Part shown: in pieces, positions 1 through 4,949 of the stretch | Numbering within the stretch: the stretch's first letter is position 1 | Layout: every line of letters begins with the position of its first letter | Source of the DNA: an uncultured Blautia sp. | Lineage (GTDB): Bacteria; Bacillota; Clostridia; Lachnospirales; Lachnospiraceae | Length of the DNA: 5,024 nt | NCBI GenBank assembly: GCA_934394595.1 | Contig: CAKRRX010000174.1 | Location: forward strand, 1 to 5,024 | Direction of reading: 5' to 3' | Translations under genes and position numbers: made by a program | The notes under the pieces: model-generated | What the model saw: only the letters and a program-made list of their open reading frames with translations | Told to the model about the DNA's origin: nothing | Databases searched by the model: none

Positions 1-544
1 GAGGATCAATTTCCACCTCATAGCCCTTTCCATTTTTCACATGCCAGTCATAAAAAGAACGTTCTTCATCTGCATATTCTTCCATCACATTCATAATGGT
101 GCCACCATGCACCACCAATGCCGCCATACTGAGCCCATCCCGGATACAGCCATTTACAGCCCTCTGGAAACCGATCACATTGCGATGCTTAAATTCCTCC
201 CGGCTCTCACCTCCTGGAAAGGGCAGCAATCCGCCGGAATCCACCCAGGCTTGGTAAAGTTCATTTCCTCTCAGTTCCATGTAATTCTTATTTTCAAATT
301 CTCCGAAATCACACTCCGCAAGCTCATCTATGATGTTCAGTTTTTTCCCTGGAAAAAGAATTCCGGCAGTCTGGGTACAGCGAAGCATCGGACTTGTATA
401 GACAGCCTGCACACTGGGATAAACTAATTTTTCCAGTTCATCCATTCCCTCCCGGCAAAGAGATTCATCTGTTCTCTTTCCTATGTATCTTTTCAGCTTA
501 TTGCCAGCAGTCTCTCCGTGACGGATCAACAAAAGCTTAAGCAT
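1..544 (-). CDS. cobC: CobC-type alpha-ribazole phosphatase, histidine phosphatase family (3' end cut by window edge)
   Basis: Likely removes the 5'-phosphate of alpha-ribazole phosphate or adenosylcobalamin phosphate in the last step of nucleotide-loop assembly, in the cytoplasm. 181 codons are visible and the C-terminus runs off the left edge. The phosphoglycerate-mutase/histidine-phosphatase signature is intact: RHGET at residues 8-12 with the phospho-accepting His9, SPMLRCTQTA at 51-60 with Arg55, ECDFGEFE at 77-84 with the acid Glu82, and VVHGGT at 144-149 with the second His146. The ATG at 544 overlaps the end of the preceding CobU-like gene by 8 nt in another frame, and a GGTGAT sequence lies just upstream, so translation is probably coupled. 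The family also contains phosphoglycerate mutases and other small-molecule phosphatases, so the specific role rests mainly on its position behind cobT, cobU and cobS. The fold is certain; the substrate is a strong inference. Confidence 0.88.
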   Translation of the reverse strand, partial: MLKLLLIRHGETAGNKLKRYIGKRTDESLCREGMDELEKLVYPSVQAVYTSPMLRCTQTAGILFPGKKLNIIDELAECDFGEFENKNYMELRGNELYQAWVDSGGLLPFPGGESREEFKHRNVIGFQRAVNGCIRDGLSMAALVVHGGTIMNVMEEYADEERSFYDWHVKNGKGYEVEIDP

Positions 545-917
545 TTTTGATCACCATCCCTATCCCACAGACAACCCGTGTTACTTTTCTGCTTTTTGCA
601 GCCAGACTTGTGCATATCCGCCCCACTGCCTCACGGTATTTTCTGTCAAATGCATCCATAGGGACAACGCCATAGCCCACCTCCTGGCTTACAAGAACCA
701 CTTCAGGATTCCGCTCCCATAACTCTTTTGCCAATCCGGACACATCTTTGCCTGCCTTTAATTCTTTTTTTATATACTCTTGAAAATCAAAGACACCCTC
801 TGCTGTCATAAGTTCTTCTTTTCCAAGATCAGCCCCATTCTTCCAGCGAATTCCGGGATGACATTCTCTTGCATAGGTACTTTTTCCCTGAAAAGCACCG
901 CCAATGATCATCTCCAT
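537..917 (-). CDS. Small CobU-like P-loop protein (cobinamide kinase/guanylyltransferase family, shortened)
   Basis: A 126-residue relative of adenosylcobinamide kinase/adenosylcobinamide-phosphate guanylyltransferase. It begins with a P-loop, GGAFQGKS at residues 6-13, and ends with segments resembling enterobacterial CobU: VSQEVGYGVVP at 76-86, then FDRKYREAVGR, then VVCGIGMVIK at 115-124. CobU proteins are usually about 180 residues. The middle part is missing here, including the segment around the histidine that becomes guanylylated in Salmonella CobU (His46) and the following LLEC acidic stretch. An upstream in-frame ATG at 977 would add 20 residues that run back into cobS and resemble nothing in the family. 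The ATG at 917 has AGGGAGG 6 nt upstream and opens directly into the first beta strand, so it was chosen. It lies 28 nt after cobS and overlaps cobC. It could be a dedicated cobinamide kinase, a partner of the full-length CobU, or a regulator; the sequence does not decide. Confidence 0.85.
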   Translation of the reverse strand: MEMIIGGAFQGKSTYARECHPGIRWKNGADLGKEELMTAEGVFDFQEYIKKELKAGKDVSGLAKELWERNPEVVLVSQEVGYGVVPMDAFDRKYREAVGRICTSLAAKSRKVTRVVCGIGMVIKNA

Positions 918-923
918 ATGTAA

Positions 924-930
924 CCTCCCT
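924..930 (-). promoter_or_regulatory. Ribosome binding site that fixes the start of the small CobU-like gene
   Basis: AGGGAGG on the minus strand sits 6 nt before the ATG at 917. No comparable site precedes the longer in-frame ATG at 977, which lies inside the end of cobS. This supports the 126-residue form. Confidence 0.8.
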
Positions 931-945
931 TTCCTTTCTATAGGC

Positions 946-1716
946 TTAAAACCATGCAGAAGCAACAGCCAGCACAATAGCCATTCCTACCTCACAAAGA
1001 CAAAGGAAATAGCCTGCCAGATCTCCTGTGATCCCACCGAAATATTTTACTGCCTTGTAACGATAATAAAGAAAAATAAGCACAGCTGCTGCAAATGCCA
1101 GACTTCCCAATACCGGCTGGACCCAAACCATCATTGTCAAAAGAATTGCCAGATAAATAATAAGAACATTTCTTACTGTTATCTCTTCTGCCTTTCTGGA
1201 AAACTCTGCTACAGTTCCATCTTTTTTCGCTTTTGGGAAAGTCATAACGCTGATTCCGGAAAAGCATCTGGAAACCATAAAGCCTAAAGCCATAATTTTA
1301 AGCGCAGACACATTAATCCACAGCTGACTGTAAGCACCATACCAGGCAAGGAAATAAACACAGGCTGTGATCACAGCAAAGGCTCCTGCATGAGAATCCT
1401 TCAGAATTTCCAGACGCCTTTCTCTCTCCTGCCAGGAGCTTAAGGCATCAGATGTATCCAGAAGTCCATCTACATGAATCCCTCCAGTCACAAACACCGG
1501 AATCAGCACCAGTATCGCAGAAACAAAAGTAGGATTAAAATAAAATCTCATTCCCAGCCAGCCTGCAAAATAAGATAGTACTCCGATTACCAGACCGATA
1601 AATGGAAAAAAACAGAAGGTATATTTCATATTCTCTTTGTTCCAGTCAGCTCTTGGCATAGGAATTTTTGAATACATTGCAAAAGCCACTTTAAAATTAT
1701 TCCATAGCATTTTCAA
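946..1716 (-). CDS. cobS: Adenosylcobinamide-GDP ribazoletransferase (cobalamin synthase CobS)
   Basis: Integral membrane enzyme that joins adenosylcobinamide-GDP to alpha-ribazole phosphate (or alpha-ribazole), giving adenosylcobalamin phosphate (or adenosylcobalamin) and GMP. The 256-residue length is normal for the family. Signatures in order: AFAMYSKIPMP at residues 11-21, FFPFIGLVIG at 36-45, the acidic motif GGIHVDGLLDTSDA at 78-91 with Asp83, Asp87 and Asp90 (likely metal ligands), KDSHAGAF at 106-113, and GGITGD at 227-232 near the C-terminus. Hydrophobic stretches around 37-55, 63-78, 112-130, 184-200, 204-220 and 235-253 fit a multi-pass protein. The start is TTG at 1716, because AGGAGG lies 8 nt upstream and the MKMLW opening resembles what I recall of relatives. 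An ATG at 1710 would give a protein two residues shorter but has a 14-nt spacing. The gene overlaps the end of cobU by 20 nt (14 nt for the ATG). Confidence 0.96.
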   Translation of the reverse strand: MKMLWNNFKVAFAMYSKIPMPRADWNKENMKYTFCFFPFIGLVIGVLSYFAGWLGMRFYFNPTFVSAILVLIPVFVTGGIHVDGLLDTSDALSSWQERERRLEILKDSHAGAFAVITACVYFLAWYGAYSQLWINVSALKIMALGFMVSRCFSGISVMTFPKAKKDGTVAEFSRKAEEITVRNVLIIYLAILLTMMVWVQPVLGSLAFAAAVLIFLYYRYKAVKYFGGITGDLAGYFLCLCEVGMAIVLAVASAWF

Positions 1717-2239
1717 AGCTTTTTCCTCCTTTATGCCAGATGGGAATCCCGTAAACTACCTCTATCACCTCATCTGCCATTTTTCCAATGCTCTGATTGA
1801 TTTTGCCCAGGTATTCCTGGTAGCGGACAGTATCACCTTCATAAACAGCTGCTTCTGAAAAAATCTCGTTAGTAACGATCACCAGATGGCGCACCTGATT
1901 CCTAACCTTTTCCACACCAGCCAGAATAGCCTCCACTGTTTTTTGGGCAGCACCGGATTTCTCAAACATCTCATTTGCCACCAAATTAGACATGCATTCC
2001 AACAGGATTATGGAATCCTCCGGAAAGTCCAGCTTCTCCAACCCGGTATAGCATTCTACTGTTTCAAAGCCTTTTCCAGCCCGCATTCTCTGGTGACGCG
2101 ACACTCGTTTGTAACTCTCCTCATCATATGGGTGCATTGTGGCAATATAAAATCTTTCTCCTGGTCCAAAGGATAAAATCTTATCTTCAGCAAAAGCTGA
2201 CTTGCCGCTTCCGCTTCCTCCGGTTACAACTGTCATCAT
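1697..2239 (-). CDS. cobU: Bifunctional adenosylcobinamide kinase / adenosylcobinamide-phosphate guanylyltransferase (CobU)
   Basis: Phosphorylates adenosylcobinamide and then transfers GMP from GTP to give adenosylcobinamide-GDP, the corrinoid substrate of CobS. At 180 residues it has the normal family length. Visible motifs are the P-loop TGGSGSGKS at residues 6-14, RHQRMR at 48-53 with His49 at the place of the guanylylated His46 of Salmonella CobU, LLECMSNLVANEMF at 79-92 with Glu81, VTNEIF at 122-127, and VVYGIPIWHK at 161-170. One oddity: the usual NEVGxGIVP motif has become NEIFSEAAVYEG, so part of the C-terminal signature has diverged, and the small relative two genes downstream carries it instead. 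The first of two tandem ATGs is used, only 1 nt after the cobT stop, with GAGGAG 10 nt upstream inside cobT. This arrangement suggests coupled translation. Confidence 0.95.
   Translation of the reverse strand: MMTVVTGGSGSGKSAFAEDKILSFGPGERFYIATMHPYDEESYKRVSRHQRMRAGKGFETVECYTGLEKLDFPEDSIILLECMSNLVANEMFEKSGAAQKTVEAILAGVEKVRNQVRHLVIVTNEIFSEAAVYEGDTVRYQEYLGKINQSIGKMADEVIEVVYGIPIWHKGGKSFENAME
1725..1730 (-). promoter_or_regulatory. Ribosome binding site of cobS
   Basis: A perfect AGGAGG on the minus strand, inside the end of cobU. It is 8 nt from a TTG at 1716 and 14 nt from an ATG at 1710, so spacing favours the TTG start. Confidence 0.7.
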
Positions 2240-2240
2240 A

Positions 2241-3293
2241 TCATTTCAGCTCCTCATACTGATCTACATGAATATCCTCGAATGTACTTAATGTATTGTA
2301 AAGGGTCGCCCCCATATCCAAGAAAGGACAAAGGGCAATTGCCCCGGTTCCTTCCCCAAGACACATATCAGCATGAAGCACAGCTTCTTTCCCAAGGGTA
2401 TCCAGAATAAGATGGGCTGCCGGTTCTTTGGATACATGACTTGCAATCATATAATCCACCGCCTGGGGACAAAGCCTTACTGCCACAAGAGCAGCCACGC
2501 CGGAAATGAAGCCGTCAATAAGAACCGGAAGCTGTAGTGCAGCTCCCCCAAGATATACACCTGCCATTCCGGCAATATCAAGGCCACCAACCTTTGCCAG
2601 CACATCTATAGGATCCTCCGCATCTGGTTTGTTTAAAGTGATTGCACTTTTGATGGCATTGATTTTCCGTATAAGACCATCGCTGGAAAGTCCGGCTCCC
2701 CGACCAGTCATGGTTTCCACCGGCTGATTCAAAAGGACCGATGCCACTGCACTGCTGGTTGTAGTATTCCCGATTCCCATCTCTCCTGTAGCCAGAAGCC
2801 TGTACCCCTGAGATTTCAGTTCCTCTGCCATAGCAATTCCTGCTTCAATTCCTTTCACAGCTTCTTCCCGAGTCATCGCCGGTTCCTTTGTCATATTCCG
2901 GGTTCCATACATAACCTTCAGATCCGTCCGTACAGTGGTATCTCTTACCATTCCCACATCCACAGGCTTTACTGCCACACCGCACTGATGGCACATCACA
3001 CAGGCTGTGGTGGTCTCTTTCACAAAATTGTCAGCCACAATAGCTGTCACTTCCTGCCCGGTCTGAGTTACTCCCTCTTCTACCACTCCGTTGTCAGCAC
3101 ACATGGCCACCAGCGCTTTTTTACTGATATCAACTTGTACATTGCCTGTGATCCCTACAATCTGCGTGATCAGATCCTCCATTTTTCCAAGGGAATGAAG
3201 AGGCTTTGCAATGCTGTCCCACCTTTTTCTGGCGACCTCCATCTTTCCCTCGTCTAAGGGCTGTATTTTCTTAAGTGTTTCTTCTAATGTCAT
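2241..3293 (-). CDS. cobT: Nicotinate-nucleotide--dimethylbenzimidazole phosphoribosyltransferase (CobT)
   Basis: Transfers phosphoribose from nicotinate mononucleotide to a lower-ligand base, classically 5,6-dimethylbenzimidazole, giving alpha-ribazole 5'-phosphate for CobS. At 350 residues it is full length. Family signatures: KPLHSLGKME at 30-39, CADNGVVEEGV at 65-75, GEMGIGNTTTSSA at 170-182 with Glu171, KVGGLDIAGMAGV at about 236-248, DGFISG, and LGEGTGA at 312-318 with Glu314, the equivalent of the catalytic Glu317 of Salmonella CobT. Several lower-base pocket positions differ from Salmonella: by my alignment Ser80, Gln88 and Leu175 are Thr78, Val86 and Met172, so the preferred base may not be dimethylbenzimidazole. 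The ATG at 3293 has GGGAGG 5 nt upstream and overlaps the gtrA-like stop in an ATGA junction, tying B12 gene translation to the membrane gene before it. Confidence 0.97.
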   Translation of the reverse strand: MTLEETLKKIQPLDEGKMEVARKRWDSIAKPLHSLGKMEDLITQIVGITGNVQVDISKKALVAMCADNGVVEEGVTQTGQEVTAIVADNFVKETTTACVMCHQCGVAVKPVDVGMVRDTTVRTDLKVMYGTRNMTKEPAMTREEAVKGIEAGIAMAEELKSQGYRLLATGEMGIGNTTTSSAVASVLLNQPVETMTGRGAGLSSDGLIRKINAIKSAITLNKPDAEDPIDVLAKVGGLDIAGMAGVYLGGAALQLPVLIDGFISGVAALVAVRLCPQAVDYMIASHVSKEPAAHLILDTLGKEAVLHADMCLGEGTGAIALCPFLDMGATLYNTLSTFEDIHVDQYEELK

Positions 3294-3706
3294 GCTTTCC
3301 TCCCACTGGTAAATACCAGGAATTTACTGAATATGTAATTCAATGCCATAACCACAAACTGTGTGATCAATTTTCCTATCATATCATTCATATGCATAAT
3401 TTCTGCAAAGAACCACACTCCAAAAACTTCGATCACCATAGTAACAAGCCTTGCGCTGATAAATTTAAAAAGTGGCTGAATATGATCCTTCAGAGTCTCA
3501 CATTTATCCTGAAATACATATTTGGAATTTACTACATAGGCAAACAAAATCGCAAGTATAATAGATATCACATTGGCAGCATCTCTTTGCATCCCAACCT
3601 GACGTAAAATAAAAAAGCTCACTAAATTCACCAATGTGGTACACCCGCCAAAAAACACGTACCGTACCACATCATTTGCGAATAATTTCTTAATGATTCT
3701 GATCAT
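3290..3706 (-). CDS. GtrA-family membrane protein (putative polyprenyl-linked sugar flippase)
   Basis: A 138-residue hydrophobic protein of the GtrA family. Members are thought to move polyprenyl-phosphate-bound sugars across the cytoplasmic membrane for glycosylation of surface polymers. Four membrane segments can be read at about residues 14-34, 43-60, 83-102 and 111-130. The family's conserved features are present: RYVFFGGCTTLVN near the N-terminus, NSKYVF at 60-65 after the second helix, and NYIFSKFLVF at 123-132 in the last. An in-frame ATG at 3739 would add 11 residues, but the ATG at 3706 has AGGAGGGG just upstream and is preferred. The gene overlaps the end of the glycosyltransferase gene by 17 nt, and its stop overlaps the cobT start. 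A GT2 enzyme next to a GtrA protein is a common pair. The substrate is unknown, and the third protein usually needed to pass the sugar to a final acceptor is not in the window. Confidence 0.9.
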   Translation of the reverse strand: MIRIIKKLFANDVVRYVFFGGCTTLVNLVSFFILRQVGMQRDAANVISIILAILFAYVVNSKYVFQDKCETLKDHIQPLFKFISARLVTMVIEVFGVWFFAEIMHMNDMIGKLITQFVVMALNYIFSKFLVFTSGRKA

Positions 3707-4652
3707 GCTTCCCCTCCTGATAGGCATCTTCTTTTCCACGGATAATTCTGGAGATAATATAACGTGGGCGTCTTTTTACTTCTTCATATATTTTGGCAAT
3801 ATAATAGCCAATAATGCCAAGACTGAGCATAATGGCACTTCCAATCAACAGCAGCACGATCAGTGTCGTAGTATACCCTTCCACTGCCCTGCCGGCAAAA
3901 AACTGTACCAGAGAGTAAATGATCAGGATCAGGGAACAGCCAAAGCAAGCCCCACCTACAATGGTAACAAACTGTAACGGTACCGTGGTAAATGCCACAA
4001 TGTTGGTAAAGGCATATTTCACCAGAGACCAGGTAGACCATTTGGACTGTCCTGCTTCTCTGTCATGAACCTCAAACTCCACATAGGTGGTCTTAAACCC
4101 AACCCAGGAAGAGGTGGCACGGAAGAACATATTTCTTTCCGGCATAGAAAGAATGCTGTCTACTGCCTTCCGATCCATCATTTTAAAATCAGAAGCGTTC
4201 TGCATATTTACACCAGTTGCCTTGGACATGATCCCATAGAAAAATCCGGCGCTTTCTTTGTGCAGCAGACTCTCTGTTCCCCTGGACTTCTTCACACCCT
4301 CAATCACTTCCCATCCCTGTTCCCAGAGATGATACATGGAAATCAGTGTTTCCGGCGGGTGCTGAAGATCACAGTCCATCACCGCTACCACATCTCCAGT
4401 CGCCTGGGCAAGACCTGCATATACTGCTGCCTCTTTTCCAAAATTTCTGGAAAAATGAACACCAAGTACATTCTTATCTTTCTCACCGGCTTTCGTGATT
4501 TCCTCCCAGGTTTTGTCTTTTGAGCCATCGTCTACAACAACTAATTCATAGGAAATGCCGGCTTCTGATAATATTTCGTTCAGAACCCTGCAGGTTTTTC
4601 CCACAATCAGTTCTTCATTATAAGCTGGCAGAACCACTGATAATCTGCTCAT
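3690..4652 (-). CDS. GT2-family glycosyltransferase, GtrB/dolichyl-phosphate-sugar synthase type, membrane anchored
   Basis: Probably transfers a sugar from a nucleotide donor to undecaprenyl phosphate at the inner face of the membrane, to supply the GtrA-type protein encoded next. The 320 residues divide into a GT-A catalytic domain (about 1-225) and two C-terminal membrane helices (about 228-252 and 261-286), followed by a basic tail with KRRPRYII at 293-300. Catalytic-domain motifs: VVLPAYNEE at 6-14, VVVDDGSKD at 38-46, FSRNFGKEAA at 67-76, and MDCDLQHPPE at 92-101 with the metal- and nucleotide-binding Asp93 and Asp95. The layout matches GtrB, CsbB and related proteins. The ATG at 4652 has AGAGG 8 nt upstream and is the first gene after the promoter at 4695-4723. 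The donor sugar (glucose, N-acetylglucosamine or other) cannot be read from sequence. The family assignment is firm; the role in envelope glycosylation is inferred. Confidence 0.93.
   Translation of the reverse strand: MSRLSVVLPAYNEELIVGKTCRVLNEILSEAGISYELVVVDDGSKDKTWEEITKAGEKDKNVLGVHFSRNFGKEAAVYAGLAQATGDVVAVMDCDLQHPPETLISMYHLWEQGWEVIEGVKKSRGTESLLHKESAGFFYGIMSKATGVNMQNASDFKMMDRKAVDSILSMPERNMFFRATSSWVGFKTTYVEFEVHDREAGQSKWSTWSLVKYAFTNIVAFTTVPLQFVTIVGGACFGCSLILIIYSLVQFFAGRAVEGYTTTLIVLLLIGSAIMLSLGIIGYYIAKIYEEVKRRPRYIISRIIRGKEDAYQEGKHDQNH
3711..3718 (-). promoter_or_regulatory. Ribosome binding site that fixes the GtrA-family start
   Basis: AGGAGGGG on the minus strand, with its AGGAGG core 6 nt before the ATG at 3706. 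It lies within the end of the glycosyltransferase gene and downstream of the alternative ATG at 3739, so it argues for the 138-residue product. Confidence 0.8.
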
Positions 4653-4694
4653 TTTTTCATCCTCTTCTCATTCTTTCATTTTTTCAACGCTCCC

Positions 4695-4723
4695 ATTATA
4701 TAACAAAACCATTTTGCAGGCAA
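4695..4723 (-). promoter_or_regulatory. SigmaA-type promoter of the glycosyltransferase-cob operon
   Basis: The minus strand reads TTGCCT at 4723-4718, a 17-bp spacer, then a perfect TATAAT at 4700-4695. Transcription should start near 4691-4688, giving a leader of about 40 nt before the ATG at 4652. Nothing in that leader resembles a cobalamin riboswitch. This is the only convincing promoter I found upstream of the whole gene run. It is predicted from sequence only. Confidence 0.75.
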
Positions 4724-4764
4724 CCTTAATCAGTATTCTCCAAAATTCCTTACCTTTCAGCGTG

Positions 4765-4791
4765 AAGCCTTGCAAAAGCAGAAGGCTTTTG
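4765..4791. repeat. Overlapping, mutually exclusive small inverted repeats
   Basis: AAGCCTT at 4765-4771 pairs with AAGGCTT at 4782-4788 around a 10-nt loop. CAAAAGC at 4773-4779 pairs with GCTTTTG at 4785-4791 around a 5-nt loop. The two pairings share bases 4785-4788, so only one can form at a time. On the plus strand the first is followed by a short T-rich stretch; on the minus strand it is not. It lies upstream of the predicted promoter, so it would be part of an operon transcript only if transcription started further right. Its function is unknown. Confidence 0.5.
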
Positions 4792-4825
4792 TGTATTAGA
4801 ATCATTGCGGAGTAATTTTCAATCA

Positions 4826-4873
4826 CACAAGAAAGGCCTGCAATACCACCCTGTTCAGGCAGTATCGCAGGCC
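4826..4873 (-). terminator. Probable Rho-independent terminator of the upstream gene
   Basis: GGCCTGC at 4835-4841 pairs perfectly with GCAGGCC at 4867-4873. Inside, ATAC/GTAT-type pairs (4843-4846 with 4862-4865) and CCT/AGG pairs around a GTTC loop continue an interrupted stem. On the minus strand the stem is followed directly by TTTCTTGTG, a moderate T-rich tract. It stands 77 nt after the stop of the partial gene at the right edge and before the operon promoter, where a terminator is expected. The T-tract is imperfect, so efficiency is uncertain. Confidence 0.65.
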
Positions 4874-4892
4874 CACTTTACGCTACGACACG

Positions 4893-4911
4893 ATAAACAT
4901 ATAATGTTTAT
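4893..4911. repeat. AT-rich perfect palindrome, possible operator
   Basis: ATAAACAT and ATGTTTAT form perfect 8-bp arms around a 3-nt centre (ATA). The size and symmetry would fit a dimeric repressor site or a weak hairpin. On the plus strand it contains TATAAT at 4900-4905, with a weak TTTACG 17 bp upstream at 4877-4882, so it could overlap a rightward promoter. It lies between a stop codon and a terminator, where no gene start is known. Confidence 0.4.
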
Positions 4912-4949
4912 ACTCTATATTTGTAATGCGGACTTGCCGCAGGTAAATC

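Larger units (their letters stand above)
1..4723 (-). other. Predicted seven-gene operon: glycosyltransferase, GtrA-type protein, cobT, cobU, cobS, CobU-like, cobC
   Basis: All seven genes run in one direction. Successive junctions are: 17-nt overlap, 4-nt ATGA overlap, 1-nt gap, 20-nt overlap (14 if cobS starts at the ATG), 28-nt gap, 8-nt overlap. There is no terminator-like hairpin between them. The promoter at 4695-4723 precedes the first gene. The left end is not seen, and further cob genes may follow. Internal promoters cannot be excluded by eye. Confidence 0.75.

Noticed and set aside
41..427. Plus-strand open frame of 128 codons
   Set aside because: It lies opposite the cobC-like gene, whose catalytic motifs are all intact on the minus strand. 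Its translation has no recognisable domain.
918..977. Longer N-terminus for the small CobU-like protein from the ATG at 977
   Set aside because: The extra 20 residues overlap cobS and precede the first beta strand and P-loop without family similarity. The strong ribosome site serves the ATG at 917.
992..1267. Second minus-strand frame of 91 codons inside cobS
   Set aside because: It is out of frame with cobS, which is complete and well conserved. It is not a frameshifted copy.
904..1287. Plus-strand open frame of 127 codons
   Set aside because: Antisense to cobS and the small CobU-like gene, with a Cys/His/Asn-rich, low-plausibility composition and no convincing ribosome site.
3707..3739. 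Longer N-terminus for the GtrA-family protein
   Set aside because: It would add 11 residues deep in the glycosyltransferase gene, while AGGAGGGG stands at the right distance from the ATG at 3706.
4065..4523. Plus-strand open frame of 152 codons
   Set aside because: It lies opposite the catalytic domain of the glycosyltransferase, and its translation looks like antisense noise.
4649..4679. Two three-codon reading frames (ATGAAAGAATGA and ATGAAAAAATGA) just before the glycosyltransferase start, the second overlapping it
   Set aside because: Neither has a ribosome site at a usable distance within the short predicted leader. Such mini-frames are expected by chance in A-rich sequence.
4653..4949. 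Search for a cobalamin riboswitch, tRNA or other structured RNA in the intergenic region
   Set aside because: No B12-box-like conserved sequence or cloverleaf was seen by eye on either strand. Only the hairpins listed were found.
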